Shown one piece after another: positions 17,502 to 27,030 of a stretch of DNA of 64,000 bases. Origin of the DNA: Paracoccus sp. TOH (lineage in GTDB: Bacteria > Pseudomonadota > Alphaproteobacteria > Rhodobacterales > Rhodobacteraceae); NCBI RefSeq assembly GCF_030388245.1, contig NZ_CP098364.1, positions 62,001 to 126,000 on the forward strand, given 5' to 3'. Every line of letters starts with the position of its first letter. Positions within the stretch are counted from its first letter, which is position 1. The notes beneath the pieces were generated by a model. That model made no database searches. It saw only the letters and a list, made by a program, of their open reading frames with translations, and had not been told where the DNA came from. Made by a program: the position numbers and the translations under genes.

Positions 17502-18611
17502 CTAGGAATACGAGGCCACGGCCGGGCCGATGCGGCTTTCGTCGGGGACGATGCCAAGGCCCGGGCCCTTGGGCAGGTCGATATGGCCGCCCGTGATGCG
17601 GATGCCGTTCTCCTCGTCGTAATTCTGCGCGATATAGGGCTGGGCCACCCAGACGCCCTCGTTCAGCCGCGGCTGGATGGTGGCGCCGATATGGGTGCAG
17701 GCGGCGGCGATGATGTCGCCGCCCCAGGCATCGTCGCAGGTATGGGGCAGGGCGCGCGCCTCGCAGATGTCGCGGAACGTCGCCATGGCCGGCAAGCCGC
17801 CGATGCGGGTCAGCTTCATGCCGAACCCCTCGCAAAGCCCCTGGCCGGCGGCGCGGATCACCGTGGACAGGTCCTCGCCGTTCTCGTCCAGATAGATGCC
17901 GTGCTGCACCCGGCCCCGGATGGCGGCGATCTCCTCCAGCGTGTTGCAGGGCTGTTCCAGCACGAAGGGGATCTCGGGACATTCGCGGCTGAGCCGCAGC
18001 ACATCGCGGGTGGGCAGGCTGCGGTTGCCGTCCACCGCCAGCCGGGTGCCGGTGCCGCGGATGCGCTCCCAGACCTTGCGCACGGTTTCGATGTCGCGTT
18101 CGACCGGGCGGCCGCCGATCTTGATCTGCAGGCGCGGAAAGCCCTCGGCCACCTTCTCGGCGGCGATGCGGGCGATCTCGTCCGGCTCGCCGATGCCGGT
18201 GGCGTAATAGGAGGGCACGCGCTCGGCCGCGACGCCGCCCAGCAGCTCGGCGACGCGGATGCCGTAATGCTTGCCCATCAGGTCATGGGCGGCGATGTCG
18301 ACGGCCGCCTTGGCGTAGTTGTGGCCGCAAAGCAGCCCGTCCATCCGGCGGCGCAGCAGCAGCGGTTGCAGCGGGTTCGCGCCGATCAGGCCCGGCGCCA
18401 TCTCGGCCAGCGCGGCGCGGGCGCCGGCCGCGTGGCTGGGCGCATAGGTCGGGCCGACCGGGCAGGTCTCGCCCCAGCCGACCAGACCGTTATCGGCGAC
18501 GATCTTGACCAGCGTGCTCGACAGCGACCAGACCGTCGAGCTGGCGATGGTATAGGGACCGTCTTTGACCGGCAGGTCTTGGGCGTGGATGTGGATTTCG
18601 GCGATCTTCAT
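17502..18611 (-). CDS. hpbD: Enolase-superfamily epimerase, probable 4-hydroxyproline betaine 2-epimerase
   Basis: A 369-residue member of the muconate-lactonizing subgroup of the enolase superfamily. The acid/base pair is visible as Lys164 (LQIKIGG) and Lys266 (GMKLTRIGG), matching in position the pair known for HpbD. Metal ligands are Asp194 (AVDGNR), Glu219 (VLEQP) and Asp242 (LDEN). HpbD interconverts trans- and cis-4-hydroxy-proline betaine, allowing use of the osmolyte as a carbon and nitrogen source. The Rieske oxygenase and LysR gene upstream are the partners expected in this locus. The start directly abuts the decayed reductase gene. Confidence 0.8.
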   Translation of the reverse strand: MKIAEIHIHAQDLPVKDGPYTIASSTVWSLSSTLVKIVADNGLVGWGETCPVGPTYAPSHAAGARAALAEMAPGLIGANPLQPLLLRRRMDGLLCGHNYAKAAVDIAAHDLMGKHYGIRVAELLGGVAAERVPSYYATGIGEPDEIARIAAEKVAEGFPRLQIKIGGRPVERDIETVRKVWERIRGTGTRLAVDGNRSLPTRDVLRLSRECPEIPFVLEQPCNTLEEIAAIRGRVQHGIYLDENGEDLSTVIRAAGQGLCEGFGMKLTRIGGLPAMATFRDICEARALPHTCDDAWGGDIIAAACTHIGATIQPRLNEGVWVAQPYIAQNYDEENGIRITGGHIDLPKGPGLGIVPDESRIGPAVASYS

Positions 18612-18629
18612 GGGCTGTCCCTGTCTTGT

Positions 18630-18885
18630 GATTGGCGATCGGCGTCACCGTCAGCGCGGTCGGCCGCGACGGCGAGGACGAGATCGCAGAGGTGCGATGC
18701 GCCGTCCCGCCGGGCCGGGGCAGCTCCAGCGTCAGGATCTGCCCCGGCTCATGGCTGAACAGCGCGCCGGACCGGCTGCGGAAGCAGAAGGTCTTCACAT
18801 CCGGCGCCTCCGGCAGGCACGAGGCGCATTCCAGCGCCTCGGCATCGGTCCGGAAGGCCAGCCGGGGCCTGGCAGGCGGGTTCAT
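18630..18885 (-). pseudogene. Truncated Rieske-system ferredoxin reductase (hpbC1-like remnant)
   Basis: Reading from the ATG at 18885, about 86 codons match the N-terminal FAD domain of a Rieske-partner reductase: LECASCLPEAPDVKTFCF, HEPGQILTLELP, then RTSAISSSPSRP, the flavin-binding RxYS/T-type motif. The match stops at about 18630. The frame continues as non-homologous sequence into hpbD (to 18490). About 270 residues (the NAD-binding half and 2Fe-2S domain) are missing, consistent with an internal deletion. The start is 2 bp from the Rieske stop, preserving the original operon order. The oxygenase would need another reductase in trans. Confidence 0.75.
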
Positions 18886-18887
18886 CG

Positions 18888-20213
<1,326 letters not shown>

Positions 20214-20226
20214 TTAGATCAGCTAA
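20214..20226. promoter_or_regulatory. Candidate LysR box, betaine locus
   Basis: TTAG-ATCAG-CTAA is a T-N11-A-type inverted repeat in the divergent region between the Rieske gene and its LysR gene, 25 bp upstream of the regulator start. Confidence 0.5.
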
Positions 20227-20250
20227 TCTGAAGAACGGCTGGGGCATCTG

Positions 20251-21126
20251 ATGCGCAATCGCTATGATTTCTCGTCGATGACCGCGCTGATCTGCTTCGA
20301 GGCCGCGGCCCGCACCGGCGGCTTCAAGACGGCCGCGCGCGAGATGAACGTGACCCCCGCCGCGATCAGCCACCAGATCAAGGCGCTGGAGCGGGATCTG
20401 GGCTGCGCGCTGTTCATCCGCCGGCATCGCGGGGTGGAGCTGACCGAGAAGGGCGCCTTCCTGCTGGTCGCCCTGCAGCGCGGCTTCGAGACGATCTCGG
20501 ACACGGTCGGCCAGCTGCGCGAACGCCCCGAGACGGTCGATGTCACCATCCGCGCCTCGACCGCGGTCAGCGCGCTGTGGCTGACCCCCAAGATCGGCGC
20601 GTTCTGGAGACACCATCCCGGCGTCACCGTCTCGCAGATCGTCAGCGATGTGCCGGGCTCGGCCGGACGGCACGATCTGTGCATCCGCTATGCCATTCCC
20701 CAGGACAATGGCGAGGAATGGCGGCCGCTGTTTCACGACCGCATCCTGGCCTTGGGGACCGAACGTTTCCGGCAGGAGCATGGCATTCGCAGCGCCGCCG
20801 ATCTGCTGTCGGCGCCGCTGATCCATATGCGCAGCGAGGACAACGACTGGACCGGCTGGACGGAATGGTTCGCCGCGCTGGAGCTTCCGGTGCCCAGGGG
20901 GCGCAGCCTGCATGTGAACAACCACATGATCGCGCTGCAGGCGGCCCAGGACGATGTCGGCGCGGTGCTGGGTTGGGGCGGGCTTCTTGGCCATCTGCTG
21001 GACCAGGGCGGGCTGGTCCGGCTGGTGCCGGAAAGCATCCCTTCCCCCGCCGGCTTCTATCTGACCACCCATCCCCGCGCCTCTGCAAAGGCCCGGCTGT
21101 TCGCGGACTGGCTGGTGGGCGGCTGA
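20251..21126 (+). CDS. LysR-family regulator (GcvA-like)
   Basis: A 291-residue protein. The N-terminal helix-turn-helix (MTALICFEAAARTGGFKTAAREMNVTPAAISHQIKALERDLG) is typical of GcvA-like LysR regulators. The C-terminal effector domain includes WLTPKIGAFWRHHPGV and the closing GFYLTTHP. It is divergent from the Rieske gene, so it should control the hydroxyproline-betaine genes, with a betaine or its product as co-inducer. GGGG about 6 nt upstream of the ATG supports the start. Confidence 0.9.
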   Translation: MRNRYDFSSMTALICFEAAARTGGFKTAAREMNVTPAAISHQIKALERDLGCALFIRRHRGVELTEKGAFLLVALQRGFETISDTVGQLRERPETVDVTIRASTAVSALWLTPKIGAFWRHHPGVTVSQIVSDVPGSAGRHDLCIRYAIPQDNGEEWRPLFHDRILALGTERFRQEHGIRSAADLLSAPLIHMRSEDNDWTGWTEWFAALELPVPRGRSLHVNNHMIALQAAQDDVGAVLGWGGLLGHLLDQGGLVRLVPESIPSPAGFYLTTHPRASAKARLFADWLVGG

Positions 21127-21525
21127 GCCGGCCGGGCCAGCCGGGGCCGGGGCAGCGCGACGGCTTCCCGGCCCCGTCGGCAGGCGCCGGCGATCAGCTC
21201 CGCAAGGCGCAGCATGGTCCGGCGCCGCCAATGCCTGCGCCGCGGCTTTCTGGCGCCGGAAGGGGTCCGGCGGCGGCGCGTGCCGCGGCGTTTCTGGAAG
21301 CCGGTCGCGCGCTCATCCGGCGCCGGACCCGCCACGGTGGGGCCGTCCCGGTGGGCCCCGCCACGGTGGGGTCCGTCGCCGCAGGCTGCGTCATGTCGGC
21401 GGTTTCTTTCCACGACTGCGTCGATGGGGCGACCCGCTCCGGACCATGGCGCTTTGCGCATGGCCCTTTCCGGGTCTCGCGTGTAAGAGCACCGGCACAA
21501 TCGAAACGAACATGAGGCACAGATC
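21127..21525. other. 399-bp spacer without a supported gene; contains a 15-bp direct repeat
   Basis: It lies between the LysR gene and the small lipoprotein gene. CCCGCCACGGTGGGG occurs at 21328..21342 and 21357..21371 (29-bp period), each with the hyphenated palindrome CCAC-G-GTGG. Frames on both strands are shadow-like. The promoter of the lipoprotein gene must lie near its right end. Confidence 0.6.
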
Positions 21526-21744
21526 ATGCGCAAGTTCACTGCAGCACTCCTCTTTGCGACCGTCACCCTGGCCGGTTGCGCCGGCTATGAGCAATCGATG
21601 AACAGCGCCGCGGTTCGGACCGTGGGCGGTGCGGCGGCGGGTGCTGTCGTCGCCGACGCGACCGGCGGCTCGAAAACCAAGGGTGCGCTGATCGGCGCCC
21701 TGGCAGGCGGCGGCTCTTGCGCGGTCACCGGCAACTGCCGCTGA
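21526..21744 (+). CDS. Small glycine-zipper lipoprotein
   Basis: A 72-residue protein with a lipoprotein signal (MRKFTAALLFATVTLAGC, lipidated Cys at 18) and a glycine/alanine-rich mature part (TVGGAAAGAVVADATGG, GALIGALAGGG) resembling glycine-zipper segments of the YMGG or OmpA-like type. Probably anchored in the outer membrane, perhaps a membrane-inserting or stabilising peptide. It is monocistronic, followed by a strong terminator. Confidence 0.75.
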   Translation: MRKFTAALLFATVTLAGCAGYEQSMNSAAVRTVGGAAAGAVVADATGGSKTKGALIGALAGGGSCAVTGNCR

Positions 21745-21781
21745 ACTGAGCGGCCCGCCGGATCTTCCGACGCCGCATTCC

Positions 21782-21814
21782 AAGGCCCCGGCGCTTGCCG
21801 GGGCCTTGTTTCTT
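21782..21814 (+). terminator. Rho-independent terminator of the small lipoprotein gene
   Basis: A perfect 11-bp stem (AAGGCCCCGGC with GCCGGGGCCTT) closes a GCTT tetraloop and is followed by GTTTCTT, 38 bp after the lipoprotein stop. Confidence 0.85.
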
Positions 21815-22023
21815 CCCCTGGCCGCAGTCCGCGCGACCCCGACAGACCGCCTGGGATTCTGAAAATGGTCGGCGGCCGCCCCGGTCAAGCCTGGCGCCGG
21901 CCGCAGGAACGGCGTTCCCGCCGCCGGCGAGCGGCCCCAGCGCCGTCGCAAACCCGTGTCAGGCATTCCGTGTTTCGCTCTGCTGGCCGAACCGCTGCGC
22001 GGCGGGGCGCATCCCGCGCGGCC

Positions 22024-22317
22024 TTACCGGTTGCAGTCGATCCAGCGCGAGAGCAATTGCCGGTCCCGGAAACACTCGTCCGGAACCGCGCGGCGCTTGA
22101 TGCGGGCCAACCGCTCGGCGAAAGCCACCTGTTTCGAGGTCGGCAGGCTGTCCGACATCGACGGCGTCATCCTGGCCTGGGCGTCGATCCAGGCGCTGAG
22201 CGCCCGCCTGTCCTGCAACGCTTCCCATGGCAGAAGCGCGTGGTTCCTGACTGCCAGGGAACGGGCATAGGCGATCTGGCGCGGCGTGGCAGGCAGCGCG
22301 AAGCTGGTGGATTCCAT
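22024..22317 (-). CDS. 97-residue protein with an internally duplicated motif, function unknown
   Basis: The protein consists of two copies of one motif of about 35 residues: TPRQIAYARSLA...RRALSAWID (about residues 11-45) and TSKQVAFAERLA...RQLLSRWID (about 60-94). No signal peptide or membrane segment is present; it is basic and helical. The ATG at 22317 is chosen because GGAGG lies 6 nt upstream; the upstream ATG at 22341 is almost touching its only purine run. I do not recognise the family. The repeated QxAxAxxLA...LSxWID pattern suggests a small binding or helical-hairpin module. Confidence 0.65.
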   Translation of the reverse strand: MESTSFALPATPRQIAYARSLAVRNHALLPWEALQDRRALSAWIDAQARMTPSMSDSLPTSKQVAFAERLARIKRRAVPDECFRDRQLLSRWIDCNR

Positions 22318-22458
22318 ATCGGGCCTCCGGTAGCTGTCCATGCCTCGAATCTAGAACATAACGAGAACAAAATCAACCCCGGGGCCGGCGCAGGGCCGAG
22401 CGCCGCTTGGCCCCGCGCCGGCCTGCCTTGGCCTGTCGTCGCGGTCCGAACAGCGCAA

Positions 22459-23190
22459 TCAGCCGTTGCTGCCGTCGCTCTCCGAACCGCCGCCGGAATC
22501 AGAACCGCTGCCGGAATCAGAACCGCTATCGGAACCCGAGCTGCCGGAATCGCTGCCAGCGTCGCCGCTTCCCGTATCGCCGCTGCCGGTATCGCCGCCG
22601 GTCGTTCCCCCATCGGTATCGCCGCCGGTCGTTCCGCCATCCGTGCTTCCGTCATCGCCGCTGTCCGAGCCGGGGTCGCTGCCGGTATCGCCGCCCGTAT
22701 CGCCGCTGCCGGTATCACCGCTGCCGGTATCACCGCCGGTGGCCCCGTCGTCGCCCGTCCCGTCCTCGGTCGCGGCGGGCGAAGCCCCGCCGTTGGAGCT
22801 GTCCAGCGCCCGTTCCGCCTCGCTCAGCACACGCTCGCCGTTAAGCTCGATCAGCCGGCCTTCGACAAGATTGTAGACCAGATTGACGTCGTTGTTGTCC
22901 CGGGTCGCGGTGATCGTCATCAACGAACCCTCGCGTAGGATGTGGATATCCTTGAAGCCCTGCGCCAGCAGCGTGCTCGCGATGGTGTCGTTGTTCATTT
23001 GCTGGTTGAAGGCCGGATATGCCGACTCCACCTGCGTGGCGACCGGGGAGACGCCTTTCGATTCCGTCGCCGCCTCGGGCACCACGGCGGTCTGACCGTT
23101 GCCGGTCACCATTTCCGTGGTCTGGGCCAGAACATGGCCGCTTATCCCCGCGGTCAGAAGCGCCGCGGTCATCATCCGTTTCGCAAACAT
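22459..23190 (-). CDS. Secreted protein with PepSY-like N-terminal region and long Asp/Gly/Ser/Thr-rich tail
   Basis: A 243-residue protein. A signal peptide (cleavage near VLAQ, residue 23) is followed by a short folded domain (about residues 50-125) with FKDIHILREGSLMTITATRD and VYNLVEGRLIELNGE, which looks like a PepSY-type element. From about residue 130 to the end it is almost only D, G, S and T in units such as GDTGSGDTGS. The tail is strongly acidic and disordered, with a plausible role in Ca2+ or metal binding, or as a spacer. The DNA under it is a degenerate tandem repeat prone to length change. Confidence 0.75.
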   Translation of the reverse strand: MFAKRMMTAALLTAGISGHVLAQTTEMVTGNGQTAVVPEAATESKGVSPVATQVESAYPAFNQQMNNDTIASTLLAQGFKDIHILREGSLMTITATRDNNDVNLVYNLVEGRLIELNGERVLSEAERALDSSNGGASPAATEDGTGDDGATGGDTGSGDTGSGDTGGDTGSDPGSDSGDDGSTDGGTTGGDTDGGTTGGDTGSGDTGSGDAGSDSGSSGSDSGSDSGSGSDSGGGSESDGSNG

Positions 23191-23334
23191 CTCGTCATCT
23201 CCATCAACTGTCTGACAGGCTAACGCTCCGGTCGGAACACTGGTTCTGGACTGTCACGGGAACGTCAATGACGGGTCAGGTCGGCCATGACGCGCGGCCG
23301 GACGATGTGCCGGGGCACTTGGTCACGGCGTCGC

Positions 23335-24843
23335 TCAGCCCTCCTCTTCCTGGAACGCCTCTTCGCGGGACTTGCGGAAGGCGGGGAAGATCATCAGCGC
23401 CAGCAGCACCACCGTGGCGATCAGCATGGTCAGGCTGATCGGGCGTTCGACGAAGATCGACGGGTCGCCCTGCTCGATCAGCAGCGTCCGGCGCAGGTTC
23501 GATTCCAGCAGCGGACCCAGCACGAAGCCCAGCAGCAGCGGCCCCGGTTCGCATTTCGCCTTGCGGAAGATGTAGCCCACCAGACCGAAGCCCCCCGCCA
23601 GCATCACGTCGAAGATGCGGTTGTTAATCGAATAGACGCCGATGCAGCAAAACAGCAGGATCGCCGGATAGAGCAGCCGATAGGGCACGGTCAGCAGCTT
23701 CACCCACAGCCCGATCATCGGCAGGTTGATGATGACCAGCAGCGCATTGCCGATCCACATGCTGGCGACCAGGCCCCAGAAGATCTCGGGCTGGTTGGCC
23801 AGCACGGTGGGCCCCGGGGTGATGCCGTGGATCATGAAGGCCGACAGCATCATCGCCATCATGTTGTTCGACGGGATGCCCAGCGTCAGCAGCGGAATGA
23901 ACGAGCTTTGCGCGGCGGCGTTGTTGGCGGCCTCGGGGGCGGCCACGCCCTCGACCACGCCGGTGCCGAAATCCTGCGGGCGCTTCGACATCTTCTTTTC
24001 GAAGGAATAGGCGCTGAAGGACGCCAGCGTCGCGCCGCCGCCCGGCAGCAGGCCCAGGAAGGTGCCGACGCCGGTGCCGCGCAGCACCGCGGCCCAGGAT
24101 CGGCGGAAATCCTCGCGCGTGGGCCACAGCCGGCTGATCGGCGCCAGGGTCACGCCCTCGGACCCCGAGCGTTCGAGGTTGGCGATGATCTCGGAAAAGC
24201 CGAACAGGCCGATGGCGATGACGATGAAGTCGATGCCGTCGAACAGTTCGATGGCGCCGAAGGTCAGCCGGTCCTGGCCGGTGGACTGGTCGGTGCCGAC
24301 CATGCCCAAGAGCAGCCCGATCAGGATCATGCCGATCGCCTTCAGGACCGGGCCGCTGGCCAGGATCGTCGCCGCCAGCAGGCCGAAGACCATCAGCGAG
24401 ACATATTCCGCCGGCCCGAAGGACAGCGCGAAGCTGGAGAGCGTCGGCCCGGCCACGGCGATGGCAAAGGTCGCCACCGTGCCGGCGAAGAACGACCCCA
24501 GCGCCGCGACCGCCAGCGCCGCCCCGGCGCGGCCCTGCTGGGCCATCTGATAGCCGTCCAGCGTGGTGACGACGCTTGACGCCTCGCCCGGCAGGTTCAC
24601 CAGCACCGCGGTGGTCGTGCCGCCATATTGCGCGCCGTAATAGATGCCGGCCAGCATGATGATCCCGGCCAGCGGCGGCAGGAAGAAGGTGATGGGCAGC
24701 AAGACGGCGATGGTCGCGGTCGGGCCGATGCCCGGCAGCACGCCGATCAGCGTGCCCAGCAGCGCCCCCAGCAGGCAGAAGCTGAGGTTCTGCAGGGTCA
24801 TCGCCTCGCTGAAGCCCAGCATAAGCAGGTCGATAAAGCTCAT
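23335..24843 (-). CDS. tctA: Tripartite tricarboxylate transporter large permease (TctA family)
   Basis: A 502-residue inner-membrane protein with about 12 hydrophobic segments. Family signatures are GVLPGIGPTATIAVLLP near the start, the YYGAQYGGTTTAVLVNLPGE loop and LLPGGGATLASFSAYSFEKK in the second half. It imports an organic acid bound by the TctC protein using an ion gradient. The ATG at 24843 was chosen because GGGGAGGATCC lies directly upstream on the coding strand and the family starts MSFIDLL-like. Operon order is LDH-like, RraA-like, tctC, tctB, tctA. Confidence 0.93.
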   Translation of the reverse strand: MSFIDLLMLGFSEAMTLQNLSFCLLGALLGTLIGVLPGIGPTATIAVLLPITFFLPPLAGIIMLAGIYYGAQYGGTTTAVLVNLPGEASSVVTTLDGYQMAQQGRAGAALAVAALGSFFAGTVATFAIAVAGPTLSSFALSFGPAEYVSLMVFGLLAATILASGPVLKAIGMILIGLLLGMVGTDQSTGQDRLTFGAIELFDGIDFIVIAIGLFGFSEIIANLERSGSEGVTLAPISRLWPTREDFRRSWAAVLRGTGVGTFLGLLPGGGATLASFSAYSFEKKMSKRPQDFGTGVVEGVAAPEAANNAAAQSSFIPLLTLGIPSNNMMAMMLSAFMIHGITPGPTVLANQPEIFWGLVASMWIGNALLVIINLPMIGLWVKLLTVPYRLLYPAILLFCCIGVYSINNRIFDVMLAGGFGLVGYIFRKAKCEPGPLLLGFVLGPLLESNLRRTLLIEQGDPSIFVERPISLTMLIATVVLLALMIFPAFRKSREEAFQEEEG

Positions 24844-24865
24844 TGGATCCTCCCCAGGACGCCCG

Positions 24866-25327
24866 TCAGACGGGCCACAGCGGCACCTGGACGCCCAGGC
24901 CATAGACGAAGACCAGCGCGCCGAAAACGGTCAGCCCCACCGCAAGCAGCAGCGTGTGGGTCCACTTGCCGCCCGGATCGGCCAGCGAGCCGGCGACGAT
25001 CAGCCACAGCGAGGCCAGCACGAAGCCCAGATGCGTCGCCGCATAGGCGAAGACGACGATGGCCAAGGTGATGACCAGCACCGGGCGCAGCCTGACGGAT
25101 TCGATGGCCTGGGCCGGGCGGCGCAGCGCCGGGATGCCCACCCCAAGCCCCACGGCGATCAGCAGGATACAGACGACGCGGGGCAGGAAGCCCGGCCCCA
25201 TCTGCGCCAGCGAGCCGGGGTCGAGCCCCCAGCCCATGACCAGCCCGAGCGCGCCGAGACCGACGAAGATCGCCGCCGTCAGCAGGTCGGGCTTGTCGCC
25301 CTTGTCGGGCACGCTCGGGCCAGCCAT
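24866..25327 (-). CDS. tctB: Tripartite tricarboxylate transporter small permease (TctB family)
   Basis: A 153-residue protein with four hydrophobic segments; LDPGSLAQMGPGFLPRVV is the conserved TctB N-terminal stretch. It pairs with TctA in the membrane. The ATG at 25327 shares one base with the tctC stop (TGATG), so I prefer it to the GTG at 25330. Confidence 0.9.
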   Translation of the reverse strand: MAGPSVPDKGDKPDLLTAAIFVGLGALGLVMGWGLDPGSLAQMGPGFLPRVVCILLIAVGLGVGIPALRRPAQAIESVRLRPVLVITLAIVVFAYAATHLGFVLASLWLIVAGSLADPGGKWTHTLLLAVGLTVFGALVFVYGLGVQVPLWPV

Positions 25328-26283
25328 CACTGCTCCTGCTTGATCAGTTGGAAGATCTGGGTGTAGCGCTCCAGCCGCGCCGGCATGGCCGCGGACCAGT
25401 CGGCGCCCGACTGATAGGACAGCGGGATGCCCTGCTGCTTGGCCTTTTCCTGGAATGCGGGATCGGCGATGGCGGCATCGACGGCTTCGGACAGGCGGGC
25501 GCGGATCTCCTCGGGGACATCGCAGCGGGCGGCAAGGCCGCGTTCCGAGGACATGATCACGTCATAGCCCAGCTCTTTCGCCGTCGGCAGGTCGGGCGCC
25601 AGGGTCGAGCGTTCTTCCGAGAACTGCGCCAGCGCCCGGAAGGAATCCTGGTCGCTGGTGGCATATTCGCCGACATTCAGGCCGATCATGGTGACATGGC
25701 CGCCCAGCAGCGCGGTCTTGGCCTCGTTCGCGCCGCCGAAGGGCACCGCGGTCAGGTCGATGCCGGCCGCCTGTTCCAGTTGCAGCATCGCCAGATGCTC
25801 GTCCGTGCCCATGCCGGTGGTCGCCACCGAGACGGCGCCGGGATGTTCCTTGGCGAAGGCCACGACATCCTCCAGCGACTGGAATTTCGAATCCGGCTGG
25901 ACGATGAAGGTGCCCGGATCCTCGACGATGCGGGCGATCGGGCAGATCTCGGCCGGGTCGAAACGCAGCTTGCGGTCGATGCGCATGGTCAGGAAGCCCG
26001 GCGTGTTCAGCGACGACACGGTATGGCCGTCCGGCCGGGCCTGCGACAGCGCGGTATAGGCGATCTCGCCCGAGGCGCCGGGGCGGTTCAGCACCGGGAA
26101 CTGGGTGTCCAGCTCGGTCTCGAGAAAGGGCGCCAGGGTGCGCAGCATGATGTCGGTGCCGCCGCCGGGGGCGAAGGCCACGATCATCTCGATCGGGCGG
26201 TCGGTCGGCCAGTCCGCCAGCGCGGCGCTGGCCATGCCTGCGGTCAGGGCCGCCGCCAGGGGCAGCGAAATAAGGGCTTTCAT
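25327..26283 (-). CDS. tctC: Tripartite tricarboxylate transporter substrate-binding protein (TctC/Bug family)
   Basis: A 318-residue periplasmic protein with signal peptide MKALISLPLAAALTAGMASAALA. Mature sequence starts WPTDRPIEMIVAFAPGGGTDIMLR, the Bug-family signature that binds carboxylate ligands, and contains NRPGASGEIAY. The ligand is presumably a hydroxy or keto carboxylic acid, given the 2-hydroxyacid dehydrogenase and RraA-like protein upstream. The exact acid is unknown. Confidence 0.92.
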   Translation of the reverse strand: MKALISLPLAAALTAGMASAALADWPTDRPIEMIVAFAPGGGTDIMLRTLAPFLETELDTQFPVLNRPGASGEIAYTALSQARPDGHTVSSLNTPGFLTMRIDRKLRFDPAEICPIARIVEDPGTFIVQPDSKFQSLEDVVAFAKEHPGAVSVATTGMGTDEHLAMLQLEQAAGIDLTAVPFGGANEAKTALLGGHVTMIGLNVGEYATSDQDSFRALAQFSEERSTLAPDLPTAKELGYDVIMSSERGLAARCDVPEEIRARLSEAVDAAIADPAFQEKAKQQGIPLSYQSGADWSAAMPARLERYTQIFQLIKQEQ

Positions 26284-26343
26284 CTGATCTATCCTCCCAG
26301 AAAGCGGGCCACGGTCCCATCCGTGGCCCAAGTCATGCCGGAC

Positions 26344-27021
26344 TCAGGCCGGAAACTCGCATCCAAGCCGCTTCAGGGCCGCATCGACCCAGGAGCGATC
26401 GTTCGTGCCCGCCTCGATGGCGGCCATCTGCTTCACCTCGGCATCCTGCTTGGCGACGGTCTTCTCATAGACCTCCTGCGCCACCGCGCGGGGCACCGCC
26501 AGCACGCCGTCGCTGTCGCCCAGCACCAGATCGCCCGGATGGATCACCATGCCGTCGATGGCGATGGGCACGTTGATCTCGCCCGGGCCGTCCTTGTAGG
26601 GGCCGCGATGGGTGATGCCGGCGGCAAAGACCGGCAGGTTCATGGCAAGGAACTGGTCCGCGTCGCGGATCGCGCCGTTCAGCACGAAGCCCGCCACGCC
26701 GCGCCGGATCGCATAGGCCAGCATCAGCTCGCCCATCAGCGCATTGGTCAGCTCGCCCCCGGCATCGACCACGATCACGTCGCCCGGCTGCGCCAGGTCG
26801 ATGGCCTTGTGCAGCATCAGGTTGTCGCCGGGCCGGGTCTTGACCGTCACCGCCACGCCCGCCAGCACGCCGTCGCGGTGCATCTTGCGCAGCCGGTCGC
26901 CGCCCGCGGTCATGCGGTGCATGCTGTCGCTGACATTGGCGACCGGAAGCCGGGCGAAGCGGGCGACCAGATCCGCCGGAACGGCACGGTCGCGGTTGAG
27001 AATGCGGAAACCAACGCTCAT
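26344..27021 (-). CDS. RraA-like / 4-hydroxy-4-methyl-2-oxoglutarate aldolase-family protein
   Basis: A 225-residue protein of the RraA fold. Signatures are VANVSDSMHRM at the N-terminus, GDVIVVDAGGELTNALMGELM and GFVLNGAIRDADQF, the last supplying the Arg-Asp metal site of class II HMG/CHA aldolases. Such enzymes cleave 4-carboxy-4-hydroxy-2-oxo acids to pyruvate and a keto acid. It lies between the Tct binding protein and a 2-hydroxyacid dehydrogenase, so all probably handle one imported acid. Confidence 0.85.
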   Translation of the reverse strand: MSVGFRILNRDRAVPADLVARFARLPVANVSDSMHRMTAGGDRLRKMHRDGVLAGVAVTVKTRPGDNLMLHKAIDLAQPGDVIVVDAGGELTNALMGELMLAYAIRRGVAGFVLNGAIRDADQFLAMNLPVFAAGITHRGPYKDGPGEINVPIAIDGMVIHPGDLVLGDSDGVLAVPRAVAQEVYEKTVAKQDAEVKQMAAIEAGTNDRSWVDAALKRLGCEFPA

Positions 27022-27030
27022 GGGCGCTCC

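Noticed and set aside
21391..21966. Minus-strand 191-codon frame opposite the small lipoprotein gene
   Set aside because: It runs through a strong terminator and has shadow composition; the plus-strand lipoprotein has a proper lipobox.
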